A DNA stretch of 64,000 nucleotides from Vitis vinifera (taxonomy: Eukaryota; Streptophyta; Magnoliopsida; Vitales; Vitaceae). The stretch covers positions 1,830,501-1,894,500 of the forward strand of contig NC_081813.1 of the NCBI RefSeq assembly GCF_030704535.1, in the 5' to 3' direction. The translations under genes and the position numbers were made by a program. Under the pieces are notes generated by a model, which saw nothing but the letters and a program-made list of their open reading frames with translations, was not told the DNA's origin and ran no database searches. Shown piece after piece: positions 21,095 to 33,561 of the stretch; positions within the stretch are counted from its first letter, which is position 1, and every line of letters starts with the position of its first letter.

Positions 21095-23671
21095 TCAATG
21101 TGTGCCACATGAAGGAGGCTTCCTTCTTCGTTGTGGCCGTTGGTGACATCTTTCCAACTCGGATTGATCTGAGGGACCATCTAATGTTGCTTCATTTCCT
21201 CGTCTTCGTCCCCGTCCTCGTCCTCGACCTCTTCCTCGTCCACGTCCTTCATCTTGCACTTGTGCCTCTAGCTGTTGTTCAACAAGTGGTGATGAAAAGT
21301 ATTGCATTTGTGTCGCCGCATCATCTCTCAATGGATGTCCTAATGATTGTGGTGACAAAGCAATGAGTGGTGCTGTAGGTGGAGTAAATGATACATCGAT
21401 ACTAGACGACATAGGTATATGAAAAGAAGGCCCATCAATATAAGAATGCAATATCTCCTGCATGAATGATGTCCCAACATCTTCCTGTATCACCCCCTCA
21501 ACAATGGATGGAACTGATGAATAAGGCAGTGACTGGTCAAGTGGTGTAGAAAAATTGAAGGAAGAATGTTGTAGAGCTGATGGTGGAAAATGTATAGCTA
21601 CATCATCGCTATGGAAGTGTGGATCATCATAAATATGGCTTCCACGTGTTCGTACACCTCCGCCTCTAGTGCGAACACCTCCACCACCTCTAGTCCGCAC
21701 CCCACCACCTCTGGTCCGTACCCCAATATCTGTCATCCCAACCTCCTCATCTGATGAATGTCTCTCCGCATCAATGACATTGGGGGGAACAAGAAACTCA
21801 TCGGCCTCGTGGATCTCTGAACGTCTAGTCCGTACCCCACCACCTCTAGTCCGCACCCCACCACCCCTAGTCCGCACCCCACCACCCCTAGTCCGCATCC
21901 CACCATCTCTTATCCCAACCTCCTCATCCGATGATTGTCTCTCCGTATCAACAACATTAGGGGGAATAACTAACCGATCAGCCTCGTGTATAGCCTCTAA
22001 AGTGGTTGCACATAATTGATGAATTGCATCACGATGACCGATATTCGGTGTAGTTGGAGAAGTCCATAAATGTATTTGTTGCAAACTGCGGTTCTGTAAG
22101 AATTAAGAATAAAAAGTTAGATGTTTTTGTAATAAGAAGAAAATATAGTAATAAATAAAAAGACATTGTAATTACCACTATCTCCCACGAAGATCCATGT
22201 GGAGTCAAAAAAAGGCGAGTGATCGAACGATACCACACCATATATGGGTGGTTATACCCGTACGAAGTATATGCTGCCTCAGCTCTAGCAAGATGATCGT
22301 ACCTAGCCTCCCACCTTTGAATATAGTGGTGATGAATACTCATCCAATCAAAATCATGTCGACCCCTCAAATCATATCTATGTAAGCCCAATTCTGTATC
22401 GCATTGCTCGGGAATATGTTGTACTAGCCCAAATTGCCGCAAAACACGATCAGGTCTATGCCACTCCACTATGTGGAAACAGATAAGGGGTGAAATAGTC
22501 AACCACAAGTCAGAAGCAATAGTACAGTAATCTGGGAGTGCAGAGATGACATCATCAGTATATGGCTCCCATATAATCTGCAATTAAATTTGAAATATAA
22601 CTCACATTATTTAATAATAATTTCATTATAAATCGTTAAAAAAAAATTATTCAAAATAATGAATTTATCACCTGCTCTGGCATAAGTCGATCAAGTAGAT
22701 ATCTATACTGGGATAGCACATGCATAGGCGTCGAAGTAGTACGGAATTCATCTCTCCAACTACAAAAAGAATATATATTAAAGGTTTTAGTAATTGTTTA
22801 TTTATGCATATATGTGTTTACATATGCTATAACTATGGTTGAATACATACCGCATGCCTAAAGGTGGTTGTGGCAGTACTTCATCATGTGGTGTCGGATG
22901 TAAGCGCATAGGTGCCATAAAAGGAAATCTATCCCATATCCATAACTGTAACAAAATCAGAGGACCTGATACATCATGTGCATCAATACGGGATGCTCGA
23001 CACATCTCTCGATATAGCCAAGCTAGGCAAGCACTACCCCAACTGTAAGTACCAGTAACTCCAAAATCCTGAAGTAGTGGTAAAAACATTAAGTGTACTC
23101 TATTGTTTGATTTATCCGCAAAAAGAAAACCTCCAATCAACTGTAAGATGAATGCCCTAGCATAGCATCTCACGGACTCCACATCAGCATCAGGTGGCAA
23201 TGAAGGAAAATGTTCTGTCAACCACATCAAACGAAGTCTTTGTCCAGATATATCTCTATCTCCAGGCACCACTCCTAATAGTGTGGCACACACCTCTCTC
23301 CAATCTAAGCACGTGGTACCGGTAACTGCAACACCATCAATCGGTAAGCCTAAAATAATGCTAACATCTTGAAGTGTGATGGTACACTCTCCCTGAGGTA
23401 CATGGAAAGTGTGGGTCTCAGGACGCCATCTCTCTATGAATGCTGTAATAAGATGCCAATCCAATGAAATAAAACCTAATCGAGCAACACCGTAGAATCC
23501 AGATTGTTGCAAATATGGAATGATACGTGCATCCAAAACACTATTACGAAAAAAACTGGCTTCACGACGTCGACAATGGAGCTCTCCGGGATCATTTCCT
23601 TCCCATATAAGTGAAGATCGGTGTATTTCCTGGTTATATAGAACTGAACTATCTACTGGTCCAGGATCCAT
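21095..23671 (-). CDS. Plant mobile domain (PMD, aminotransferase-like) protein of the giant element
   Basis: Four exons on the minus strand: 22851-23671, 22672-22759, 22176-22577 and 21095-22093, with GT-AG borders and consistent phases, giving 769 aa. The first three exons form a PMD domain (PF10536 type: RLGFISLDWHLITAFIERW, TFHVPQGECTITLQDVSIIL, LGLPIDG, LQLWIWDRFP, YRYLLDRL). This domain is known from plant transposons and from the host proteins MAIN and MAIL1. The last exon is low complexity: about eleven VRTRGGG-type repeats in two blocks, then a GRGRGR tract, a basic region and PSCGTH at the end. The Arg/Gly-rich tail could bind nucleic acid. No break is seen. Its role in transposition is unknown; an accessory function like that of MURB is speculation. 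Confidence 0.88.
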
Positions 23672-23684
23672 GAGAATGTATTTC

Positions 23685-23853
23685 CTGCATCATTCAAATA
23701 TTTTTTAATATTTTAATATTCTAACATTTTACAATTATATATTTCTTTTCTCTTTTAAAAATGGATATTTAAATGTATATAATATTTTAACATTTAAATA
23801 TATATTATATACCTTTCATACTCACTGTTACTATTTTATATTATAAAAAATTA

Positions 23854-23894
<41 letters not shown>

Positions 23895-24299
23895 CATTAA
23901 AATATCCATTTAAATAAATCAAATAATATTTTAGTTTTATTTATTTTTTATATTTTGGTCTCAATATCTGAGAAGAATTATTTCAATAATTTAATACTAA
24001 TATTATTTTTCATAAAATATAGAAGATAAATTCATAATTTCCATAATGTTCTACTTAAATTTCTTTTAATTTAATATGTTTTAAATAATATTATATGAAA
24101 AAAAATAATTTAACACTAATAACCATTAATAAATTTATTTATTTTATTTTATTATATATTCTAACATTTTACAATTATATATTTCTTTTCTTTGTTAAAA
24201 TAGATATTTAAATTTATGTAATATTTAAATATTTAAATATATATATTATATATACATTTAATACTCACTGTTACTATGTTATATTATAGAAAATTTCTT

Positions 24300-24355
<56 letters not shown>

Positions 24356-24748
24356 CATTAAAATATCCATTTAAATAAATCAAATAATAATTTAGTTTTA
24401 TCTCTACTTTTATTTATTTTTAATTTTTAGCTATCAATATCTTACAAGAATTATTTCAATAATTTAAAAATAATATTAATTTTTTAATAATTTCACACTA
24501 ACCACCATTACTAAATTTATTTAAATTAATTCATGTAAACAATAATTAATTCATGCACGTAATAATTAATTCTGTCTAAATTAATTCATATAAACAATAA
24601 TTAATTCATGCACGTAATAATTAATTCTGTCTAATAATCTTCAACTATAAAAACAACAGAAATATTTAATTTATAATACTGTATAATTTATTGTAAAAAT
24701 TTAAACACAAATATTTGAATATGAAAAATTTGTTTATTGAAAATATAC
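23685..24748 (-). other. Probable leader intron of the PMD gene
   Basis: On the minus strand the donor AAG/GTATAT is at 24749/24748 and the acceptor GATGCAG is at 23685, 14 bases before the ATG. The interior is AT-rich with two (AT)n runs (near 23860 and 24303). It contains degenerate copies of the repeat found in the MURA leader intron, inverted; for example 24160-24230 matches 16390-16450. A tandem pair of about 59 bp (ATTAATTCATG..CACGTAATAATT) lies at 24521-24640. Confidence 0.5.
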
Positions 24749-25150
24749 CTTACAGAGAGTTGATGATTACGGGCTACGGGCTGGTTTACAGCAGAGGGAG
24801 GGAGGACTCAGACTGAAAAAAGAAAATTACAAGAGAAAATTTTTTGAACTCTCAAAATTTTGCACTCTCTAAATTTTTTTTGCTCTTTTTCTGCTCTTGA
24901 AGCTCTCTTACCGACTCTGCTTACGAAGAAAGTTGAGGCTCTATTTATAGGCGAGGATTCGGACTTGAAATTCTATTGAATCTGCAATCTTGAAAAAGTT
25001 TGAAATCCATCACGTGAAATCCAGCTGGGTACTGAAGTCTGCAGAGGGAGAATTTATTTTCTTTGTCAAAGACTTGTTACTTTCCCATCCTCCACGTTGG
25101 TTGCAAAGTAGTAGAAAGTAGACAAATACTACTATTCACTACTATTCATG
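24749..25150 (-). promoter_or_regulatory. Promoter and leader exon of the PMD gene
   Basis: On the minus strand a canonical plant TATA box, CTATAAATAG, occupies 24941-24950. About 190 bp of leader follows, ending at the donor at 24749. CACGTG-like CCATCACGTGAAA lies upstream near 25010. From 25150 to 25440 there is unremarkable AT-rich sequence before the right array begins. Confidence 0.55.
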
Positions 25151-25449
25151 ACTTTTGATATGACTTTTGATGCTCAGTCCATGCAGGTGTGCAGGTGTAT
25201 TTTTCTAAGTAATATAAGAAGGTTCATTCTGAAATCTTTGAAGTAATCAGAAACATAATTTAAATAACCTATAAATCTTTCCAATTGTTTTTTATCTTTT
25301 ATTTCATATTTATTCTATTTGTTTTTCCTTGAAAAAATTCATGTCCTACAAATCTAATTTTTGTTTGAAATAATTTTATTTTTAAGCAGAAAAAGCCGCT
25401 TTAATGACATTGAACATATATATTTTTAATTTGAGAGTTTTTTTTTTTT

Positions 25450-26910
25450 TTCACGGAACTCGTCTCTACGAATTGCCTTGAAGATTTTTTTAAAAAAAAC
25501 TAATTTTTTTCATAGGAACTCGTCTGTTGATTTTTTTTTTTTTCCCTTAAGGAAATTCTTTTGTTTTTTTATTTTTTTTAATTTGGGAATTTTTATATAT
25601 ATATATATATATACTTTTAAAAAAATTTCTTTATTTTTTTTTCTTTTTTTTATTTGGGAATTTTTAAAAAAATATATATATGAAGAGAAAAGTTGACTTG
25701 AGGAATTGTTTTTTTGTGATTTTTTTTAAATAAAAAATATATTTAAAAAAAAATATTTTTTTTTCCATAGGAACTCGTCTCTTGAATAGAGTTCGCTTGA
25801 TGAATTGTTTTTTTAAATATTTTTTTTAAAAAAAAATTTGTTTTTTTTTTTTTTTTTAAATTCAAAATAAAAAATTTTTTTTTTTTTACATGGAACTCGT
25901 CTCTTCAAGAGACGAGTTCCCTTTGTAATTGTGTTTTTTTTTTTTTTTTTAATTTGGGATTTTTTTTTTAATATATATATATATTTTTAAAAAAATATTT
26001 TTTTTTTACAGGGAACTCGTCTCTTCAAGAGACGAGTTCCCTTTGGAATTTTTTTTTTTTTTTAATTTGGGATTTTTTAAAATAAAAAATATATTTTTTA
26101 AAAAATATATTTTTTTTCCTAAAGGAACTCGTCTCTTGAAATTTTATATTTAAAAAAAAAATATTTTTTTTAGATGAGAACTCGTCTGTTAGGAATTTTG
26201 AGGAATTGTTTTTTTTTTTTTTTTTTTAATATATATATATTTAAAAAAATATTTTTTTTTTACATTGGGAACTCGTCTCTTGAAGAGACGAGTTCCCTTT
26301 GGAATTAATTTTTTTTTTTTTTTTAATTTGGGATTTTTTTTTTTCATATATATATATTTTTAAAAAAATAATTTTTTTTTACATGGAACTCGTCTCTTGT
26401 AGAGACGAGTTCCCTTTGGAATTTTTTTTTTTTTTTAATTTGGGATTTTTTAAAATAAAAAATATATTTTTTAAAAAATATTTTTTTTTTTACATGGAAC
26501 TCGTCTCTTCAAGAGACGAGTTCCCTTTGGAATTTTTTTTTTTTTTTTAATTTGGAATTTTTTAAAATAAAAAATATATTTTTTAAAAAATATTTTTTTT
26601 TACATGTAACTCGTCTCTTCAAGAGACGAGTTCCCTTTGGAATTGTGTTTTTTTTTTTAATTTGGGAATTTTTTTTAATATATATATTTTTAAAAAAATA
26701 TATTTTTTTTACATTGAACTCGTCTTTTCAAGAGACGAGTTCCCTTTGGAATTTTTTTTTTTTTAAATTTGGGATTTTTTAAAATAAAAAATATATTTTT
26801 TAAAAAATATATTTTTTTTCCTAAAGGAACTTGTCTCTTGAAATTTTATATTTAAAAAAAAAAAAATTTTTTTTAGATGAGAACTCGTCTGTTAGGAATT
26901 TTGAGGAATT

Positions 26911-26951
<41 letters not shown>

Positions 26952-27628
26952 TATATATTTAAAAAGTATTTTTTTTTTACATTGGGAACTCGTCTCTTGA
27001 AGAGACGAGTTCCCTTTGGAATAAAATATTTTTTTTTTTTTTTTTTAATTTGGGATTTTTTTTTTTCATATATATATATTTTTTAAAAAATAATTTTTTT
27101 TTACATGGAACTCGTCTCTACAAGAGACGAGTTCAATTTTTTTTTTTTTTTTAATTTGGGATTTTTTAAAATAAAAAATATATTTTTTAAAAAATATTTT
27201 TTTTTTTACATGGAACTCGTCTCTTCAAGAGACGAGTTCCCTTTGGAATTTTTTTTTTTTTTTTAATTTGGAATTTTTTAAAATAAAAAATATATTTTTT
27301 AAAAAATATTTTTTTTTTACATGTAACTCGTATCTTCAAGAGACGAGTTCCCTTTGGAATTGTGTTTTTTTTTTTAATTTGGGAATTTTTTTTTAATATA
27401 TATATTTTTAAAAAAATATATTTTTTTTTACATGGAACTCGTCTTTTCAAGAGACGAGTTCCCTTTGAAATTTTTTTTTTTTTAAATTTGGGATTTTTTA
27501 AAATAAAAAATATATTTTTTAAAAAATATATTTTTTTTCCTAAAGGAACTTGTCTCTTGAAATTTTATATTTAAAAAAAAAAAAATTTTTTTAGATGAGA
27601 ACTCGTCTGTTAGGAATTTTGAGGAATT

Positions 27629-27667
<39 letters not shown>

Positions 27668-28352
27668 TATATATTTAAAAAAGTATTTTTTTTTTTTACA
27701 TTGGGAACTCGTCTCTTGAAGAGACGAGTTCCCTTTGGAATTAATTTTTTTTTTTTTTTTTTAATTTGGGATTTTTTTTTTTCATATATATATATTTTTT
27801 AAAAAATAATTTTTTTTTACATGGAACTCGTCTCTTGTAGAGACGAGTTCCCTTTGGAATTTTTTTTTTTTTTTTAATTTGGGATTTTTTAAAATAAAAA
27901 ATATATTTTTTAAAAAATATTTTTTTTTTTACATGGAACTCGTCTCTTCAAGAGACGAGTTCCCTTTGGAATTTTTTTTTTTTTTTTAATTTGGGATTTT
28001 TTAAAATAAAAAATATATTTTTTTAAAAGTATTTTTTTTTTTACATGGAACTCGTCTCTTCAAGAGACGAGTTCCCTTTGGAATTGTGTTTTTTTTTTTA
28101 ATTTGGGAATTTTTTTTTAATATATATATTTTTAAAAAAATATATTTTTTTTTACATGGAACTCGTCTTTTCAAGAGACGAGTTCCCTTTGGAATTTTTT
28201 TTTTTTTTAAATTTGGGATTTTTTAAAATAAAAAATATATTTTTTAAAAAATATATTTTTTTTCCTAAAGGAACTTGTCTCTTGAAATTTTATATTTAAA
28301 AAAAAAAAATTTTTTTAGATGAGAACTCGTCTGTTAGGAATTTTGAGGAATT

Positions 28353-28394
<42 letters not shown>

Positions 28395-30079
28395 ATATAT
28401 ATATTTAAAAAAGTATTTTTTTTTTTTACATTGGGAACTCGTCTCTTGAAGAGACGAGTTCCCTTTGGAATTAATTTTTTTTTTTTTTTTTTTAATTTGG
28501 GATTTTTTTTTTCATATATATATATTTTTTAAAAAATAATTTTTTTTTACATGGAACTCGTCTCTTGTAGAGACAAGTTCCCTTTGGAATTTTTTTTTTT
28601 TTTTAATTTGGGATTTTTTAAAATAAAAAATATATTTTTTTTTACATGGAACTCGTCGAGTTCCCTTTGGAATTTTTTTTTTTTTTTTAATTTGGGATTT
28701 TTTAAAATAAAAAATATATTTTTTAAAAAATATTTTTTTTTTTACATGGAACTCGTCTCTTCAAGAGACGAGTTCCCTTTGGAATTGTGTTTTTTTTTTT
28801 AATTTGGGAATTTTTTTTTAATATATATATTTTTAAAAAAATATATTTTTTTTTACATGGAACTCGTCTCTTGAAGAGACGAGTTGCCTTTGGAATTTTT
28901 TTTTTTTTTTTTTTAATTTGGGATTTTTTAAAATAAAAAATATATTTTTTTTACATGGAACTCGTCTCTTCAAGAGACGAGTTCCCTTTGGAATTTTTTT
29001 TTTTTTTAAATTTTGGATTTTTTAAAATAAAAAATATATTTTTTAAAAAATATATTTTTAAAAAAATATGTTTTTAAAAAAATATGTTTTTTAAAAAATA
29101 TATTTTTTTTCCTAAAGGAACTCGTCTCTTGAAATTTTATATTTAAAAAAAAAAATATTTTTTTTAGATGAGAACTCGTCTGTTAGGAATTTTGAGGAAT
29201 TGTTTTTTTTTTTTTTTTTTTTTTAATATATATATATATTTAAAAAAATATTAGAGACGAGTTCCTTTGGAATTAATTTTTTTTTTTTTTAATTTGGGAT
29301 TTTTTTTTTCATATATATATATTTTTAAAAAAATAATTTTTTTTTTACATGGAACTCGTCTCTTGTAGAGACGAGTTCCCTTTGGAATTTTTTTTTTTTT
29401 TTTAATTTGGGATTTTTTAAAATAAAAAATATATTTTTTAAAAAATATTTTTTTTTTTATTCCCTTTGGAATTGTGTTTTTTTTTTTTAAATTTGGGATT
29501 TTTTTTTTAATATATATATTTTTAAAAAAATAATTTTTTTTTACATGGAACTCGTCTCTTGTAGAGACGAGTTCCCTTTGGAATTTTTATTTTTTTTTTT
29601 TAATTTGGGATTTTTTAAAATAAAAAATATATTTTTTAAAAAATATTTTTTTTTTTACATGGAACTCGTCTCTTCAAGAGACGAGTTCCCTTTGGAATTT
29701 TTTTTTTTTTTTTTAATTTGGGATTTTTTAAAATAAAAAATATATTTTTTAAAAAATATATATTTTTTTACATGGAACTCGTCTCTTCAAGAGACGAGTT
29801 CCCTTTGGAATTGTGTTTTTTTTTTTAATTTGGGATTTTTTTTTTAATATATATATATTTAAAAAAATATATTTTTTTTTACATGGAACTCGTCTCTTGA
29901 AGAGACGAGTTCCCTTTGGAATTTTTTTTTTTTTAAATTTGGGATTTTTTAAAATAAAAAATATATTTTTTAAAAAATATATTTTTTTTCCTAAAGGAAC
30001 TTGTCTCTTGAAATTTTATATTTAAAAAAAAAAAAAATTTTTTAGATGAGAACTCGTCTGTTAGGAATTTTGAGGAATT

Positions 30080-30119
<40 letters not shown>

Positions 30120-32618
30120 TATATATTTAAAAAAGTATTTTTTTTTTTTACATTGGGAACTCGTCTCTTGAAGAGACGAGTTCCCTTTGGAATTAATTTT
30201 TTTTTTTTTTTTTTAATTTGGGATTTTTTTTTTCATATATATATATTTTTTAAAAAATAATTTTTTTTTACATGGAACTCGTCTCTTGTAGAGACAAGTT
30301 CCCTTTGGAATTTTTTTTTTTTTTTTAATTTGGGATTTTTTAAAATAAAAAATATATTTTTTTTTACATGGAACTCGTCGAGTTCCCTTTGGAATTTTTT
30401 TTTTTTTTTTAATTTGGGATTTTTTAAAATAAAAAATATATTTTTTAAAAAATATTTTTTTTTTTACATGGAACTCGTCTCTTCAAGAGACGAGTTCCCT
30501 TTGGAATTGTGTTTTTTTTTTTTAATTTGGGAATTTTTTTTTAATATATATATTTTTAAAAAAATATATTTTTTTTTACATGGAACTCGTCTCTTGAAGA
30601 GACGAGTTGCCTTTGGAATTTTTTTTTTTTTTTTTTTTAATTTGGGATTTTTTAAAATAAAAAATATATTTTTTTTACATGGAACTCGTCTCTTCAAGAG
30701 ACGAGTTCCCTTTGGAATTTTTTTTTTTTTTAAATTTTGGATTTTTTAAAATAAAAAATATATTTTTTAAAAAATATATTTTTAAAAAAATATGTTTTTA
30801 AAAAAATATGTTTTTTAAAAAATATATTTTTTTTCCTAAAGGAACTCGTCTCTTGAAATTTTATATTTAAAAAAAAAAATATTTTTTTTAGATGAGAACT
30901 CGTCTGTTAGGAATTTTGAGGAATTGTTTTTTTTTTTTTTTTTTTTTAATATATATATATATTTAAAAAAATATTAGAGACGAGTTCCTTTGGAATTAAT
31001 TTTTTTTTTTTTTTAATTTGGGATTTTTTTTTTCATATATATATATTTTTAAAAAAATAATTTTTTTTTTACATGGAACTCGTCTCTTGTAGAGACGAGT
31101 TCCCTTTGGAATTTTTTTTTTTTTTTTAATTTGGGATTTTTTAAAATAAAAAATATATTTTTTAAAAAATATTTTTTTTTTTATTCCCTTTGGAATTGTG
31201 TTTTTTTTTTTTAAATTTGGGATTTTTTTTTTAATATATATATTTTTAAAAAAATAATTTTTTTTTACATGGAACTCGTCTCTACAAGAGACGAGTTCCC
31301 TTTGGAATTTTTTTTTTTTTTTTTTAATTTGGGATTTTTTAAAATAAAAAATATATTTTTTAAAAAATATTTTTTTTTTTACATGGAACTCGTCTCTTCA
31401 AGAGACGAGTTCCCTTTGGAATTTTTTTTTTTTTTTTTAATTTGGGATTTTTTAAAATAAAAAATATATTTTTTAAAAAATATATATTTTTTTACATGGA
31501 ACTCGTCTCTTCAAGAGACGAGTTCCCTTTGGAATTGTGTTTTTTTTTTTAATTTGGGATTTTTTTTTTAATATATATATATTTAAAAAAATATATTTTT
31601 TTTTACATGGAACTCGTCTCTTGAAGAGACGAGTTCCCTTTGGAATTTTTTTTTTTTTTTTAATTTGGGATTTTTTAAAATAAAAAATATATTTTTTAAA
31701 AAATATTTTTTTTTTACATGGAACTCGTTTCTTCAAGAGACGAGTTCCCTTTGGAATTTTTTTTTTTTTTTTTTAAATTTGGGATTTTTTAAAATAAAAA
31801 ATATATTTTTTAAAAAATATATTTTTTTTCCTAAAGGAACTTGTCTCTTGAAATTTTATATTTAAAAAAAAAATATTTTTTTTAGATGAGAACTTGTCTG
31901 TTAGGAATTTTGAGGAATTGATTTTTTTTTTTTTTTTAATATATATATGTTTAAAAAAATATTTTTTTTTTACATTGGGAACTCGTCTCTTGAAGAGACG
32001 AGTTCCCTTTGGAATTAATTTTTTTTTTTTTTTTTTTAATTTGGGATTTTTTTTTTCATATATATATATATATTTTTAAAAAAATAATTTTTTTTTTACA
32101 TGGAACTCGTCTCTTGTAGAGACGAGTTCCCTTTGGAATTTTTTTTTTTTTTTTAATTTGGGATTTTTTAAAATAAAAAATATATTTTTTAAAAAATATT
32201 TTTTTTTTTTTACATGGAACTCGTCTCTTCAAGAGACGAGTTCCCTTTGGAATTGTGTTTTTTTTTTTAATTTGGGATTTTTTTTTAATATATATATTTT
32301 TAAAAAAATATATTTTTTTTTACATGGAACTCGTCTCTTGAAGAGACGAGTTCCCTTTGGAATTTTTTTTTTTTTTTTTAATTTGGGATTTTTTAAAATA
32401 AAAAATATATTTTTTTTAGATGGAACTCGTCTCTTCAAGAGACGAGTTCCCTTTGGAATTTTTTTTTTTTTTTAAATTTGGGATTTTTTAAAATAAAAAA
32501 TATATTTTTTAAAAAATATATTTTTTTTCTTAAAGGAACTCGTCTCTTGAAATTTTATATTTAAAAAAAAATATTTTTTTTAGATGAGAACTCGTCTGTT
32601 AGGAATTTTGAGGAATTG

Positions 32619-32649
<31 letters not shown>

Positions 32650-33236
32650 TATATTTAAAAAAGTATTTTTTTTTTACATTGGGAACTCGTCTCTTGAAGA
32701 GACGAGTTCCCTTTGGAATTAATTTTTTTTTTTTTTTTAATTTGGGATTTTTTTTTTCATATATATATATTTTTAAAAAAATAATTTTTTTTTACATGGA
32801 ACTCGTCTCTTGTAGAGACGAGTTCCCTTTGGAATTTTTTTTTTTTTTTTTTTTAATTTGGGATTTTTTAAAATGAAAAATATATTTTTTAAAAACTATT
32901 TTTTTTTACATGGAACTCGTCTCTTCAAGAGACGAGTTACCTTTGGAATTTTTTTTTTTTTTTTTTTTAAATTTGGGATTTTTTAAAATAAAAAATATAT
33001 TTTTTTTGACATGGAACTCGTCTCTTCAAGAGACGAGTTCCCTTTTTGGAAATTTTTTTTTTTTTTTAATTTGGGATTTTTTAAATTAAAAAATATATTT
33101 TTTAAAAAATATATTTTTTTTTACATGGAACTCGTCTCTTCAAGAGACGAGTTCCCTTGAATAATTGTTTAGAATTTTTTTAAAATTATATATATATTTT
33201 TTTTCATGGAACTCGTCTCTTCAAGAGACGAGTTTG
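25450..33236 (-). repeat. Right hairpin-repeat array
   Basis: About 7.8 kb of the same palindrome unit, with spacers in reverse-complement orientation to the left array (CCCTTTGGAATT, AATTTGGGATTTTT, TTTACATGG). By eye there are about 50 full or near-full copies. Variants include CTCTTGTAGAG centres and a shortened GGAACTCGTCGAGTTCC at 28649 and 30371. The first 450 bp (25450-25890) are degenerate. A marker half-unit (GGAACT.GTCTCTTGAAATTTTATA, then AGATGAGAACT.GTCTGTTAGG) recurs nine times, near 26126, 26826, 27546, 28270, 29116, 29997, 30841, 31837 and 32535, showing amplification as blocks of several units. Frames encoding MELVSSRDEFPLE-type peptides are repeat translations. Confidence 0.92.
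28430..31660 (-). repeat. Segmental duplication with about 1.72-kb period inside the right array
   Basis: 28430-29940 and 30152-31660 are near-identical direct copies. Rare variants recur at constant distance: the shortened hairpin at 28651 and 30373 (1722 bp apart) and a deleted unit starting TCCCTTTGGAATTGTG at 29461 and 31185 (1724 bp apart). Only homopolymer lengths differ noticeably, so this is a recent duplication, or an assembly copy that needs checking. Confidence 0.85.
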
Positions 33237-33561
33237 CTTTTTTTTACACACCCTCTCTCCTCTCTCCTCTCTCCTCTCTCCTCTTTCCTCTCTTTTTTCA
33301 TGGAACTCGTCTCTTCAAGAGACGAGTTTTCTTTTTTTTTACTCACCCTCTCTCCTCTCTCCTTTCTCCTATCTCCTCTCTCTCACCCTCTCTCCTCTCT
33401 CCTCTCTCCTCTTTCCTCTCTTCTCTCACCCTCTCTCCTCTCTCCTCTCTCCTCTCTCCTCTCTCCTCTCTCCTATGTGGCAAAAACTACCCTATATTTG
33501 TAATAACTTCTTCCATTACAGTAATTTAAGCATAACTTTTTAAAATTGCTGTACTATTGAG
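32936..33561 (-). repeat. Right terminal inverted repeat of the giant element
   Basis: This is the reverse complement of 12582-13220: hairpin units, then a CTCTCTCC minisatellite (about 33247-33475) with hairpins at 33215 and 33308, then about 85 bp of unique sequence ending CTATTGAG at 33561. Confidence 0.85.

Larger units (their letters stand above)
12582..33561. mobile_element. Giant Mutator-like composite element, about 21 kb, with hairpin-repeat arrays
   Basis: The outermost inverted sequences, starting CTCAATAGTACAGC, are identical for at least the first 80 bases at both ends. Inward at each end come a GAGAGAGG minisatellite and an array of 29-nt palindromes in AT-rich spacers; the spacers of the right array are the reverse complement of those on the left. 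The interior carries an intact MURA-type transposase gene (+) and an intact plant-mobile-domain gene (-), convergent around a third array. Both leader introns share homologous AT-rich sequence in inverted orientation. No 9-bp target duplication is visible (GGGACTTTT on the left, GTAACGGAT on the right), so the exact ends, or a later rearrangement at one end, remain open. Confidence 0.82.

Noticed and set aside
21100-22019. Plus-strand open frames opposite the PMD last exon
   Set aside because: Antisense shadows of the VRTRGGG and GRGRGR repeat coding; the minus strand has the consistent exon chain.
25478-32876. Many open frames encoding MELVSSRDEFPLEFFFF-like or MKRRVPCKKK-like peptides
   Set aside because: They are six-frame translations of the hairpin and its A/T spacers; both strands give mirror versions and length depends only on homopolymer runs.
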